NCBI GenBank assembly: GCA_033239525.1
Contig: BSYO01000008.1
Coordinates: 16,910,830-16,974,829 of the forward strand
Direction: 5' to 3'
DNA from: Nepenthes gracilis
Taxonomy: Eukaryota > Streptophyta > Magnoliopsida > Caryophyllales > Nepenthaceae
Length of the DNA: 64,000 nucleotides
Part shown: positions 1 through 15,600 of the stretch, piece after piece
Layout of the letters: every line of letters starts with the position of its first letter
How positions within the stretch are numbered: position 1 is the stretch's first letter
Notes under the pieces: generated by a model
The model's input: the letters and a program-made list of their open reading frames with translations, nothing else
Databases searched by the model: none
What the model was told of the DNA's origin: nothing
Translations under genes and position numbers: made by a program

Positions 1-631
1 CACATAGTTCTAAATATAAAATTCAACCATGTTTTCCTGTGCATAATATTGCAACATTTTAAACAATAATGTAACGGTGTGGTACAAGTTTTGCAAGATT
101 TGCCAGACTTCTTAAGTACGTAAGAGACCAGCTTCGTGAGGAAGCAGCCACAAGGTGGCAGTAACAAACCAATCTGATATCCCACGGCACTCTCTTAGAT
201 ATGTGGGAGCCAGATTTCAGTTTATAAGAACCAAAGTGGGCTGACTATTAGCAACAGAATTTGATCCTCCTTTGGCTCGGGCATGAATTAAGAAAGATGA
301 CTAAGGAGCTTGGCTGCTGAGCTCCCACTCAAACGGGTCACAAGAAGACCAATTTGCAATGGCAAAGAATAGAGAACAATTCATAGCATGCAAGTGACAA
401 ATTGCATCTCCTCAAGTCAAGTTGCACTTGCATGTATTTCTCATGTGAATGTTAAGAATTGTCTTGCAGTGTGGCCCACAATTTTATGGGTCCAGATGAA
501 GTTAGAATGGAGGTTGACTTGCACAGGCTTGCTGCATACTGAATCAATTCAAACACTATTTTACCTTCTTAAGGTGGTAAGCTTAAAATGAGCAAATTGG
601 AAGCAATTTAGTTCCAAGTAGGAAGCATTAC
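1..631 (-). other. Start of the intron after exon 10 of the 5-phosphatase gene
   Basis: A GT donor lies at 631-630 directly after the in-frame exon 10. I looked on the minus strand for the family's C-terminal segment and did not find it, so this stretch is read as intron running off the window. The short ORF at 388-591 (+) has no recognisable domain. Confidence 0.7.
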
Positions 632-3600
632 CTCTAGCCAATTGGGAAAGCCAAACGAACCTCTAGGTCGAGGATTAGATGTTTCACCGCCGTCATAGAG
701 GGTGGACTGACCTTCACATATGATCTGAAAAGCAGCCATGTCTGTCCTACATTTGTTGGTGATTTGAAGAGAGGAAATCTCCTGGTTTTGGAGAATAATG
801 CTGTCAGTGTTGACCATTGTTTCTGGTGAATCAGATAACTTCTGAAGCAAGGCATTGATTTGGTCATTGGTCTTGATGATCTTTCCATACTCTTGTCTCC
901 TGACTGATCTATCTACACAAGATAGACGGACATAGAATTTGCATCGGACAGGCTTATGATCACTGTCAGTCACATCCATGCAAGCTTCATACCTATCAAA
1001 AAGGAGAAGGCTTGATATGGTAAACACAGGAAATGCAAGCAGCAAAGAAACGGGGAAAAAAATGCCATGAAACATACTGCATTATTGAGCTAACTATAGG
1101 GCACTCTAAACTGCAATTGGATACTGGTGCAGATCGATTGTCACGGTATATTATCCTGTCACACCATGCAGGGATGCGCTTCTTCTCTCCGGAGTCATAG
1201 CCTGGAAACACATACAATACAACTTAGTTAAGTGCAATATTTTAGTGCGTTGGGGAGGTGAAAGCAGATGGAAGACTCAAAGAATATGGTCGACGTGTCC
1301 TATCAACATTCACCAAAAACCTGGCCGGTCAGATTGAACTTTCGCTAGAAACACTTCTAATTCTGAAGTAACCAATATGCTTTTATCCCATTATTAATGA
1401 AATTTACCTCCTAAACCTGGTTTGTGCCTTTCAAACTTATAAGTTGGAGGAAATCTGATGATGGCTTCACGCATTCCTTGGAAAACTTTCCCAGCTTTCA
1501 TTTCTTCTCTGAGCTGATCTTTCTCTCTTAGCCAGTCAAAGCTTCTTTGGGAAACAAAATCTCTTGCTTCGTCATAAGATATTCCGAAAAGCCGATAATT
1601 AAAATCACCGAGAAATATGACCATGTCTGCCTCAGATAAATCGGGCCTCCCCTCTTCAGGACTTGCACTGACAGCCTATGGAATCAAGCACTAAAACGTG
1701 AACCCAATCGAACATGCAATGAGAAAAGAAACTGAGAATTGTGGAAACAAAATGTTAATAGCGAAAAATTGGCACACACATTTGCCGCACGAAGCACTTG
1801 AGACCCAGAAGAGACTCCAGCTGCAAGAGAGAGGACCAATGGCAAACCAGAAGAATAAAGAAGCCAAAAGAAATATGTTGACAAAGAAACAGAGCAAGAC
1901 AAAATCAGACATGGCACCATACCAGCAGCAACGTTAAGAAGGTTAGACTGACGAGTGAATACCATTGTTCGATATATGTGGTCAAAATCAGCATTGCGAC
2001 GATTGACAGCTTCCAAATGTGCAGCTAAGTGACAGTTCACAAAACACATTATTCTATCATGGACTCTCAACCTCAAGCCTACCCCTCCCTGCACAGGACA
2101 AATGTTGCAGCAAACAGCAGCAACACCAAGGTAATGAAACTGATAAATCAAATATAGAAAATAAAAACAAGAACTGATTTTGGATATCTTCTCCTAAGGA
2201 TTTTTTATGATTAACTTGGTAGCATTTTAGAGTCAATACAGAATAATTCCACTAGAGTATAGCAGAAGAATAACAAAGTTTTTTTCTTCTTTTTTCTATA
2301 ACAAAAAGGGTAATATGAGGAAAATAAAATAAACAGAAAATTCAACTTATTTGGCCTTCCATTTGCATGCAAAGATGCCAACATACACAACCATTAAGGC
2401 TCATAACACTACAAGGATCACTTACTTCAAATTTAGGTGTTTTATAGGATACATATTAGTTTCTGATCACCACCCTAAAGCATAGAACTTGGCTCCGTTG
2501 ACAAAGTTGGCATAATGAAAAGCAACGGATCACCATATCAGGTAATTGCCGCCACTACTTGATGCAATAGAGCAACACAACATGAGTTTTGTCCTGTCAG
2601 TTCATATCAAGAATATAGCTTTGCCTTTTCATGCAGTTCATCACTTTTCTCAATCAACATTAAGCATGGGATCTTTTGTCTCAATTAAGAAGATTCATCA
2701 AAAAAAAAAAAAAAACAAATTCAAAATCACACTCAATTTACTTTTCAAATCCTTCCACAGCTGCACAAACCCTTCCCGCGTGCCATAAATGGCCTACAAT
2801 TAGGAAGAATCTTAGAACAAAATAAGAAGTAGTTAACTAACTTCTAAGAGAAACATAGTTGACAGCATTGGTCTCAAGTACAATGAAGTACCACATAAAT
2901 GGATATATGGGAATTCAAATCTGTCGAATCACTCATGTTATGATCTTTTACATCCTAGGTCTTCTCGTTCCGTCATCTGGCTTATGTTCTTCATGTAAAA
3001 TTTAGAACGAATGCCTCCACAAAATTTCATCAACACTTCCACATATATATTATAGGTAACATGAGAGACATCTATATTTTTTCTTGGAAAATCTTTAGAA
3101 TTCCCATTGCTTAGCTTTCAATTTGTCTATGACCATCAAATAAAATGTGAATAACTCGTCCTCCTCTTTGAAATAAGAGGCACTTCCGATTATGTCGATG
3201 CTTATAACAATTTTGTCTTCTCCACATTACAATAGTTAACAGCCTGAAACTATTGCTTAGATCTAGAACCAACATGTTGATGCTCACGACTTCGATAACC
3301 ATATTAATGATTTGGAGGAGATATCTTGAAAAATATTTAGTACCCAATTCAGTCAACTTCCCATCATCTTCATTAACTAAGGGATATGCATTTCATTGTG
3401 TTCACTTTTCAATTTATGAAGCATGGTTAAGCAATCCTACTCATATTAGACCTAGTGCTCCACTATTTGGCCAATAGTGGGCCAAGAAATATTGATTGGT
3501 GACATAGGTGGATGTTTTTGAGAAATACAAATAACGTTTGATTTTTTTAGATTTGACGAGGATTTAGAATAATTAGCCTTCAATTTTCTATCATAAAGAA

Positions 3601-6600
3601 TTCGTGTGTTTGGGAGATTCAATAAAAAGAACCAAGATTTCATCATGGTAGCAATTTTAGAGAGACATGAAAGCGAAAAACCATGAGGTAGCTTCTGTAA
3701 TTGGTTTTCATGACCCAGCATGTAAAAAACTAAAACTTTATTCTCAACTCTTTTTTTTTTTTTTTTTTTTGAAAACCTTTCATTTGATTCTCTTTGAGAG
3801 AAATTTTATTTTTCCAAAATGTATCCTAATTTTTGGCCAAATTAAGCTTATGATAACCAATTTAACCTTGAATCAAAAAGTTATATACTTTAGTTATATT
3901 TCATCAGGGTTCATAACTATTCTTCTTACTATAGGACATTTACCTAGCCAGCACTTAGATCTTACTATACCCAAGCTTTTTTGGTTCATTCCAACATTTC
4001 CCACTTGTCCAACTTTTGTTGAACATTTTTTGGATATCAAATAAGCCTCTCCAGAAGGTAATTTTAATGTAGCCGATTTTTTCTCTTTTTTGGTCCCAAC
4101 TCTTTAGGGTTTCTTTTTTCAATAAATATTAGTTACATTCTCTATTTATTTGTACCAATAACCAATTTATGGATAAGTGCTATATGAAAGGTCAGTCTAC
4201 CTTTAAACTTACGTGCTTATGACTTCATTTCACGCACAATAATTTTATATGCTTATCATGAATCTGCACTCCATAGGATCAATAATCCTTTTGGATCTTC
4301 TTAACCAAAGAGATATGACATTTTATTATGATACGCTTTATTAGAATGATATATGATTATGATAAATATAACATTATATAGATATATAATTCTAATTTGG
4401 GAAGTTTATAATATGGAAAATGGGGAAACAGACAAAAATGCATATTTCTTGGAAATTATTGCTCCAATTGAACCATTTGCATCTATATGCATCAGGATCT
4501 CGATCAATGGATTTCTAGGTTCGAGAAATCAAAATAAAAGAATCAAACCATTTCTTCTGACTCTTTTTCAAATTCAATAAATATTAGTTGATCATATATT
4601 TTAAGATAGTTCTATGATTCAAGGTATCATTTTGAGGATGAGGAATTAACGTTACCGATTTCGCTTTCTTCCTTCCCTTCTTAAACCAATGGAAACCTTT
4701 TAGTTTAAGAAGTGTTGCAACAAATGAGATATTCCGCAATTGACATATGGCCTATTACCTAATTGATCGCCAGAAAAATCATGGTATACATTTCCATATA
4801 CTAGCTAGAGTATAATCTATCTGGTGGAGATCACAGTGTTGCTGATAACCAATGAGGGTTGAGCAGTGCACTTATTGCACCCAAATTCAACCTCTATCAC
4901 TAAAGCGCATAAGTAATATGGTATGGACATAGGATAGGATTAGTAAGCGATGCAGTCAATATCTTGTCAATGTTCTATCGGAAGAAAATGAGAAAAGCTG
5001 AATGAACAGAATGGAGAACAAAGCATCAAAAAGTTCAGCATTCCAAATGCTTTTTCAGTTTATCTATTTCACTTACGCTACATTTGGTTGCTGTAATAAT
5101 TTATAACAGAAATAGAATAACTATTCTCAAAAAACAGAATAAAGTAAAAATAATGTTTAGAATTAATATTTTCTTATTTAGTTAGTCATTTAGAATATGT
5201 AAAATTAGATTATGAATTAAATTTTTTGTGTTTGGTATATAATAATAGCAAGATAAATAACCAAAAAATTGATGTAAAATTACTCTTATATTCTTACCTA
5301 AAGAAACAATATTCTAATATATACTAGAAGGTTTGGATAGACTTAATCAAAGTCAAGTCACTTGATCAACTTGATTTTACCAACCCAAATTTTTTTTATG
5401 ATTTGATCAAAGTATATCAATCTTATTAACCGACAAGGTAAAGAAATTAGGCCTGATTTTTTTTGGATAAGGTACAATTAAGGGTAAAGCAACCGATTCT
5501 AACCGATCTAGCCTTGATTACGAATTTTTTTGCAAACATATTTTTTATTTTAAATAAATACCAAATTAAAAAAATCATTTCAATTGATTATATCTTCATA
5601 TAATAAATAATATTTATGTAAAGATTCTTCATTTAAATATATATGTTGGTGATATTTTAATCTACATATTATGAATTTTAAAATATTTTATATTTATAGT
5701 TATTTCGTATGTATCTATAAATTTTTAAAGCAAAATAATTAAAAATAAAAAATATTCATGTCTCAATTTTAACTGATCCAAATTAGATTATGAACATGTC
5801 CGACTTGGCCTAACTAAGCAATCACAAATTTTCATCTAAACCAGGCCTGTGTTCAACCCAAATTTGACTTTGATTAGGTCTAATTTGGGGCAAGAATTAA
5901 TAAAGAAAATATCTTAGAATAGTTATTCATTCATAACCAAGAATAAAAAAAAATAGCAGGGGAGCTGGTTTTTTTATTCCTTATTATGAAGGAATAACAA
6001 TTGATTTTGAAATTATTATTTCTACTGCCGAAGCAATCAAACAGTAGAATAATAATTTCACGATGAATACAATAAAAATGAAAAATTTATTCCAACCTAC
6101 CAAACAGGCCATTAGACTTCTATAATTCTTCTGCATTCCCACAATAAAGGGATAATTATTCTCTCACATTACTAGAGTTCATACAGGAAATGAACTAAAT
6201 TTAGGCATTTTTTTGGCGCAGGGGGAGAAGGGGAGGGAGTGTTTAAGTGGACAATCACATGGACAGTCCAAACATAAGAGAGGTGCTCCTCATAGAACAA
6301 AGTAGACGGAAAACAAGGAATTACATTATACCATTTTCTGCTTCATCTTTTAGCTGCCCCTTCTGTTGTTGATATAACTTTTGTGAAAAGTAATTTCATT
6401 TTAAAAGTATTTCATTCACTACAAGATCGTGAAATAGTCAAAGTTATTATCAGATCACTTCCCTTACGAAATTTATAGATCACCTACGCCACAAAGGGCA
6501 TATTTTAATGAACTAAAAATTAACTTCTTTCATTCTTTGAGAAAAGGGCATATGTTACTCAAGGAACTTGATATGGTACTATCATTAGAAAGAATAGGAG

Positions 6601-9600
6601 ACAAAATATAATGTCTAGTTTGAAAGGGTTTGTTTACATGGATATTTGATTTGCACACATCATTTTGGAAAAAAAAAAAAATGATTCCACCATATCACGT
6701 TGGATAACAAGAGATCTATAGCAACATTCACTTTAGCCTTTTATAGACAACTGAAATAAAGAATAGTAAAAGAGAACCACATGCCTTGTTACCAATTGTA
6801 CGTCCCAAACCACAAGCAACCGCAGCAACGTCAAGGTCCCCAACATGCGTCCTAAGATTCTTTCTTACCCTAAAGGAACATGATATTATACTTCAGATGT
6901 TACAGATAATACCAAATCAATGACACCTCTGGTCAAGGCAACAAAAAATATTCAACCAGATAGACTGGAGGAGGATTTGAGACACTAAATCAATATTTTA
7001 ACAGGTTTAAACAGACCAACATGGTAATTACTGAAACTTACCAAATAGAAATGAGCAAGCCTGCCAGCTGCCTTGAACCAACACGTTCAAAACTTGAAAC
7101 TTCGTCTATGGCCTTTCCAATAGCATCCTGCCACCATTGACCAATGGCACTCCCTTCAAGCCCAACCTAGAATAGGCAAAAGGGAAGTAAATAACCCATG
7201 CAAAGATACTTGGAAAAGTATTGGTACACTAGGAAAAGAATAAATCCATCATTTTCTTCAGTTTAAGCCTAAATATCCTGTACCTTGATTTTGTTTCAAG
7301 GGAACTATCCCTCAGTTTTGATTTTCAAATGAGACTATTTTGGGCTGATTATAGAGTCAAAACAGTTTATGGAACAATAGGATTACTTGATACCTCAGTA
7401 AAAGATATGAGGATGGGAGTAAGATGTTACAGTCAATTTCAGGAATAGAGAAGAGGAAATTGAGTGGGAAAAAAATAAGGAGAGTTAAAAACCAGAGGGT
7501 GTTTGGCCCATTGGGCCTGAGGAGTGATATGAAATGGAACACAGCAGCTGCAACTATGCTGTTCTGGAATGTAGCCCCAAAATCTGATTCTTTATGGGTA
7601 AAGTGGCTGCGTAAACACTATAGAAGACATTCTACACGGCACGCAGAGCTAAAGCTTAACGATTCCTGGATACACAAGATGATGATATCCTTGAGAGGTC
7701 ATCTTTCAAAAAATGAGGCTAATATTGTAATGAGAATCCACAGACATATATAATGAAAAATAGAGCATCTCTAGAGCTTTTGAAGTACTAAAAGTGCAGA
7801 GGCAGCTGGGAGAAACATGCAACGGCAGCTTGGCTTGCTGCTCAAAAAACTCCCATCCGAAGATTGATGATATTGAAGATACCAGTGAAAACTTTTGTGC
7901 TGTGTAAGGGCAATTCCGAAACACTGGAGGATCAATTCTTTCAGCACTCCTGAATCAAGGTTTGGTTGGAGAGTTGTTGGGGTGGATGGGAGAGCAGACA
8001 TAACGTCCTGAACTGTTAACAGAAGTGCAAAGGCTGAGTAATAAAAGGGAAAGAGATTGCTTTGCTGTCATTAATCAGGACTGTTTACAGCCACGGTTCT
8101 TCATCTGTTAGTACTTGGTAAAAATGAATACTAGGATCTTCAATCCAAGTCTAGAGTTGTATGTCATGGATGGCTAAAAAGTTTAGAAATTATATACCAC
8201 ACAGACGTGACACACGAAGAGCGCCCGCATGTACAACTTATTTTTACAAAGATATATGTATAGGGTAAATAATTGTCTATAAGACTCTACAATGTTCTAA
8301 AACAGTCTAGAAAACTATAGAAAAAAGGGGGCTACATGTACTTTAAAATGTTCTTGAGTAGAAATGATATAAAAGATTCTAAAATGTTATTTGATGGGGA
8401 TACTTATGAAAAATATTCTAGAAGCTGAATGCTAACCATCCATAATGAAGGATAAAGGGATGACCCTAGCCATTAATTAACAATGTGACATTCTTATATA
8501 AAAGGATAAACTTTTCCCATTTGGGACAAGTTCAAGGAGTAAGAGAACAAGCAATTCAAGTAAAACCAAGTGAGATGAAGACGGGAAGTAGAGTGTAACC
8601 GATGGGGTAACTAATCTCGAAGAGTTTGAGAGGTAACTTTCAAAGTGAGTTTAAAGGTGTTAAATAGGCTGTGTTGCTCACGGTATGGCATAGTCCAGTC
8701 GACCATAGGTCACCCCAAGTACAACCAATAGTGAATAGTATTGGACCGTGTATAATATAGTCCAACACTTCCGACATGCTAAGTCAAAGAATAGATAGCC
8801 CGTTGGCATGACCTAAATTTTTTCAATGTTTAACAGTCATTTGACAAGGAATTTTTGAAAAATAAGTGAGTTATTATTATGCATATTTTTTTACTTTTAT
8901 AAATTATAATATTAAAAGTATTCGACAAAATAAATAAAATATGATATATTTTTTTTACAATATTTTATATAATTTTATTTTTTAAATATTTTTTATTTTT
9001 ATACCAAGGTTGTGCTTAGCACGTCATGGCTCGTAAACACACTTAGCTCAGCATAGGCGGGTCACACCATGTTGGGTTGAGACATATGTTCCGTGCCGTG
9101 TAGGCAAAGCAAGTTACAAGCAAGCAACCCATTTAACACCTTTAAATGAGCTTGTGGAAATAAATGTCGGAGAGGTGCTCCATGCTCTTGTGCTTAACTT
9201 CTATAGTAAAGAATATTTCTTCTAAAAGTTTTACATCTCTGCACACTTTGAGATGAAAATATTGAAAAAGGCTCACTTGTTTGACATTACACGGGATGTG
9301 CTCAGCAAATATCATAGATAAAAAAATCATTGCATACATTTCCATATACTAGCTAAAGCATTACGTTTGTCTGGTGAAGATCATATTCATTCAAGTATTG
9401 TAGGCTGGTGACCGACAGAAATTGTCATCACGTGATATGTGGAATAGATTCTGATAGCTATAAAGCATATAGTGCTTATTAAAGCATATGACGCTAACTT
9501 AAAATTAGCAAGAATGGCTAGCAGCTATCTACTTTAAAATACCCCTTAAGAATTATTGGATATAATGTTGATGTCTCAACCCCAATAGACGAGGTTTTTT

Positions 9601-12600
9601 AACCTTCGTTGGAGGCTATTTCATTGTAATATAGCCTTATAGTATAGATTGAGCTTCACAAGATGACAGGGATGTGATGTGACTGGAGGTTGGAGCAATA
9701 AAATTACCTTACTTGCCCCAAAATAAGGAAAAAGGAGTCTTCTGCAGAAAAGCAAAAACAGAAAACCAGAAGATAGCATTCTTATGGTTGTTGAGTCATT
9801 GACCATTGTTAAATTATATTAACCTGATTACAGCAGCCGCCACACCCCCCCCCCTCCCATGAGCACAAAATCAATCAACTGAACCATATAACAAACAGTA
9901 TCCATCAAGTCCCCATTAAACTTCTAGTATACATAGCTTCTTCACTTAACTCTAATCCCATTATGGAACATAAATTGTCGCAACCTTTTGTGCTGCCTTA
10001 CTGTTGACATCTTTTCCTAATTAGAGCTGTCTGGAAAATGGCACGTACCAGGGGCACCCATAGCTAGAATTTGTTTTGTGCCTGTCTAATCCCAGGGTAT
10101 TTTGACTAAAACTTCATTCAGCTTTAACACTAGCATTACAAAATTACAGTAGAAATGTGCAATTGTGTAACTTGAAGCAATTCTACCAAGCAAATCCCCC
10201 TCACATCATCAAGTTCCCACCTACCACAAATGCATGAAGATTCAACTAGAAAAATGACTTAACAGCAATGGCATCCCCTTCAGCATCACCATTGCATGAA
10301 ATATTAGGGGAAATTTTGTGATATTATCCAGTCAGAAAATCAACAGATAATTGTATAGTTCAGATTTGCCAAATTAAATAATGTTTGTAGCAACTTCACA
10401 GTGAATTATTTCAGCAATGATCAGAAAGCTTCAGGCACCACTCTTCAATTGGTCCAGGAAGTTTACTTCAACACTTCAAGTATTCTATGAAAAGTGATCT
10501 GAAATCGTATTCGGAAAGTCAACAGAGGATGAAAAGGATCCTTACAGTTTCTTTTGCCACAGACATTGCAAGAAAGCCAGCCCCCATCTCCACTTCTTGC
10601 AATCCAACAACGACAATCCCAACATCTGAAGCTGCAGAACCCAGCCATGACCTAAGAGATTCTGGAGAAGCTTTTTCTTGACCAACATTCCAGGTGCCAA
10701 CTAAAATTTTGAAATTTTCTTGTCTTGTGTACAATAACTCTTTTGCAGCCAATTCTGAGCGCAATATATTGTCAACTGGCCCAGGGGATGAGAGGTTCCA
10801 TCCACGTATGCCACCATGAGTTGCCAAGCTGAAAACATAACCAGCACCAATGGCCAATTTTACCACAGGACTATTATGAGCAACCCATCCTGCAATAAGA
10901 TTTCCATCAAGATCCAACAGTTGGATCACACCACTTGCATATCCTACCCACATATGTGAACCCTGAGTACAAAAACACAAAACAGAACAAGGATGGTGAT
11001 TAACATCTTGTAAGCGGTTTCCATTTCCATCCCACTTCACAAGTAAGCCATTTGAGCATCCACTCCATATAATTCCATCTGCAGTAGTCACAATGGCTTC
11101 AGTTTTCTTGTTATCCTCATTGAATGTGCCTGCCCCTCTTGTTGCACGACGAACAGCATCTGCAGCTCCTATTATAGCATTACGTGACCGCTGAAGAAAG
11201 CCAGGTGATTTTTCCTTTTTTGATGAAGAAACAAATTTTACCTTCCCCTCATCTTCAACTGGTTGATCCTGTGCAGCAGGCATGTCAATTCGATTTTCAA
11301 TTTGACCATCTATATTAAATACTTTAACAAGTTCCTTTGTACGAGCATCCCTGCAAGAAAAAACACATCTTAAAGGTAATTGAGATGCACATGAAGAAAC
11401 AAGGTATGATTGCTCTGCAACAACTAATAAAACTCAGTTCAGATGTCAGTAAACTCGAGCAGGAACGTGGAATACAGGAAATAAAAGATAAGGGTAGTTA
11501 ATCCAACAACTAATTGCATCAAAAAATCCCACGCTTGAACTAGTGGGTTCATCAGCCTCTTTATGGCTAGACAAAGGACATGGTAGGCATGCAGTGGTAC
11601 CTTCCATCTTCATCAATGCCAAGGGCTGACCCAGAAACCCATGCCTTGACAAGGCAAGATGAAAGCATGAGGTGAAGCTACCTTAATCCCTCATCTGATG
11701 AGAAATGGCCTTGATGTGGCTCAGATGAACCTAGCCAAGGAGCCAAGATTGCCTAGATGGCAGGCAAACTGCATCTAGGAATGCCCAGAGCACTGGAAGG
11801 CTTAAAGAGAAAGGCATGCCCAAGACGTACGCACTTAGGGCCTATATGCTCCTACTTGATGTAGTGAACTCCAAGAGTTGAACTGAAAATGATGATACTG
11901 AAATTTGATAAAACTCAGTAGAAATAAGTGGTGTTTATCATACAGGAACTATTCAAAAGCATGATGAGGTATTTAGTTACACTTTCTGTATAGCTTACAT
12001 TTTGCATGATTCATGATTCAGTTACACAGCTCTTCAATCTACATTCATATAAGAGACATGTACATTTTCACCTCAATGGATTTTAAAGAAAAAGAGTTGT
12101 ATTATCTGAGCAGGTAGGCAAGTAGTGAGATAAGGTTTTCAAAATAAATGCTAATACTGTCTGATAATAAGCAAATCTAATGAATACAATTATTGTTCAT
12201 GTTGCAAAACAAGTTGATGATAGCTGATTTTTGTTTTAGCAGGAAACATGGTTTAGAGTTATGGTGAAGACAAGAACAATTAAATTCACATAATGGATAA
12301 TTCACAATATGCTATGCCCAAGCAAAAGCATCACGTTCCTGTCAGAAATGTATAGAGGAACATATATTCTTGCAGCAGCAAGGGCCATAAGCTATTTAGA
12401 AGGGAAAATATACTCTTGCGCAATGGGAAGTTCATGGACTGACATACCAAAAAGGTCATGGACTAGGCATGGTATTGCCACAATGAGTTCCAGTAAATCT
12501 CAGTTGGACTAGGCCCTCATGACATGATATGGTTTTGGTGTGGCCATGCTGTCATGAACTTCAAACAAAACATCACCAAAGGGCTAGGTTTGGCATTCGC

Positions 12601-15600
12601 ACAGGCTTGTTTGCATTTGTCGAATTATGCAAGATATGTTATGCATGTGAAGCACTGCAGCGCGCTAAGAATGCACAAAGGACACAAGCCAGGGGAAAAA
12701 TGTCAACACAGTGGTTGTTGTAGAAGGATTTGGTTGTTGGCTACCAATAAATGCAATCACAGAAAACCAACAGTACATACATTTCAGATGCCCACCAAAG
12801 AGACGAGAAAACAGAAGAGGCAGATATTGCAGTTACAATTTACAACCCATTAAAGAGATGATTAGTCTATGGCAATGGGGCTTCCATTGCAAGATCTCTG
12901 TCTTTAATTATAAGTTAGTTTTGGGATCTTGTTAAGTACAAGTTAGACGACTAACACTTTGAATCTCACAGATTATAAGCCTTGAGATGCTCTTTTGCAT
13001 TCTAACTTCTTCGTGATTGCCAAGTGTGGGTACATTGTTTGTCACATTTTCACATTCATTCTTGAGAGTGATCTTTCCTATGAAGATACCAACCTAGTAG
13101 GGGGACTTGAAACTATAATATCTAAGTAGTTTCTCACCCAATGACAATAGGACCATGTCAGTCAACATTAAAAACGTTAGAAACTTGCAAGTTCCACTAA
13201 TATTTACCTATAAAATCGAAATGAATATCAGAACTTTTTGGTTTTCAAGTCAATGGTACACTACTAATTTCATGAGTTGCGTCACTATGTTGATTTCACT
13301 ATGGAACAGGAATCAAGACAAGGCATGGTAAGTTCCTTTAGTTTTATGAGAACCTCAAATAATACATTCATGTTACCATGTCTTGAATCTTTGATATTGA
13401 GGCGCTGCAATTCTTGATACATAGCCATATCATCACAGGAAACTTGTGTCTCCATAAATCTAAAGTTGTGGCAAATGCTGTTATTTGCCAAACTAGCAAA
13501 AATGAACAAACAAAGCCAAAGAAAAATGCAATTGCCACAAATTCCACATACTCTAGCAGTGAAAGGAAGATTCACTGAGAAATGAAAATCCCAACGTATC
13601 TAAGGGAACTATGTGTCAAGAGAAGTTAATTAGCTTAAATCTGATCTCTTCATTCATTAGTAGAACTGTTCATGTGGAGGGTAAAACTTCTTTAAGAAAC
13701 ATGACCAAGCATTCCTTCATCTATAGCATTTTCTCAAATCTTATGTAAAAAAGAAAAACAATTAAAAAAATACAGCAGACAAATTTGTGAGTATGAAATA
13801 AGAACTGAAGCAAGAACAACTCTGAAAGATGAAAAAATGTACCACAATGAGAAAGACACAGACGCAGCACACCAGACTCTGCTTCTAGAACAGTCGGTCA
13901 GCATAAGCTTCACATCTGAAGAAGTTATATTACAGATACCATTGACAGTGACTTGACTCCTCAAGTCAATTGATGACCTTTCAACTAACAGAGCAGCCAT
14001 GTGTTTTTCCTCGGGCGATAGTGAAAGAGATTTCTCTATGGCATCCCATGGCCAAATTTTTATTACACCACCCTCAAAACCAGCCCATATGTCACCTATG
14101 AAAGAAAAATGACATTTTGAACAACTGATAGAGATGAGAATGAGATATTAACAGGCAAGAGCTTTCAAACATACCTTTGGCCTTTTGGAAATCAAAATTC
14201 ATGCATTCCAACCAACCAATAACTTATTCGCTAAGTAAATATATAAGGGAATGCAACAGATTGATCAATTTTTTGCCAAAATAGTATCAACAAAATTGCA
14301 TCCCTTGGCAAGGAGCATAATAGTTTATCTCCATGCAAATGACAAAAAGGTGAAAAGAAAATAACATAGTTCCTGATAAACTTGCCAAAATAGGCAATCT
14401 CATTACCCTCTTCCCTATGTTGGTTGGGGGGTTTGCTAGGATATGCTTCATAAACCAACACAAAGATGTAATTACTCCCTGTCGTAGAGTTATGCTAAGT
14501 TTAACAATTCCTCAGGCTTAAGCAGAATTCATTACTATGCAGGACTCCATTTATAAATTTCTAGCCAAAAAACAAAGAATAAAAAGGAGGTCATCTACAC
14601 ATTATCCAGTCCACTTCTGCTTTTTTGTATCGATGTGACGAGCCTTCTTCCCCTAAATGATAACCAAAAATTAACTGCAAAAACCAGAAAAATAAAGAAA
14701 ACTAAGCCACAAAAATCATGTACTGAATGTCTGACTTTATTCAATTGCCCATGGAAATCAAGAAAGAAGATTCACACATATTATGGAGAGTTCAGTTACC
14801 TGAATCTTTGACTGAACCATAAAAAAATTTCCAATACCTTCTGTTTATGGACTAAGAACAGTATCTTGTCTTATTTGTTCACAGCCACCTTGTGGTGACC
14901 TAGGGAAAAATCCTAGGTGCTAATGGAAGGTCATTGGTTTGATCCCATCAGCACTCATCTATGGAACAAGTTGGGTTCAAATATATGCTGCTCCCCAAAG
15001 ATATGTACCCTAACACCCCGGATGCTTCACTTGCAATCTTTTAGCCAAAATCAAAGTTGTAAATGCAGGTTATCATATAGCAAACACCATGTATAAACCA
15101 TTACTACACCATACTACTTTTAACTCAAGAAGTGAATGAAAAGAAGATAAAGAATCAAACAATGCCCCACCTATAATTCGTGGAAATTATTTTTGCATAA
15201 TGCACAGATGACACCAACCGCAGAAAGACTGTCACATTTTGGGCATATTCTGTATTGCCATGCATCAGCAAAGAAGCTGGGGAACTCAAAATGTGTCCTA
15301 AATCCAAAAATTTAACGATGAAAGGTAAATTTCAATTGCTCCCAATAACAGAAAGCAAGATAAGTAGATTGTATGCTTTCAATTGCTCTTCACACTGCTG
15401 CTACACTTCCGTCAATTGCACCGCCTTTGATAACAGAAATTTTACAAGGAAATTTCACAATCATCAATTAATCACCCTAGATGACAAAAATTTTCCAAGG
15501 AATGTTCACAGTTAAACAATATATTCCAGCTCCATTTAGTGCTCCCAAAATCAAATAATCTCAGAACTCAAATTAGTTACTCTCTGAACATTGTTACAAA

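Noticed and set aside
6785..6793. Canonical GT donor at 6792-6791 for exon 5
   Set aside because: It shifts the frame into exon 6 and drops the conserved NKG; the GC donor at 6784-6783 preserves frame and family sequence.
12309..12935. Overlapping plus-strand ORFs of 64-109 codons in intron 2
   Set aside because: No recognisable domain, several mutually overlapping frames and no splice or promoter context.
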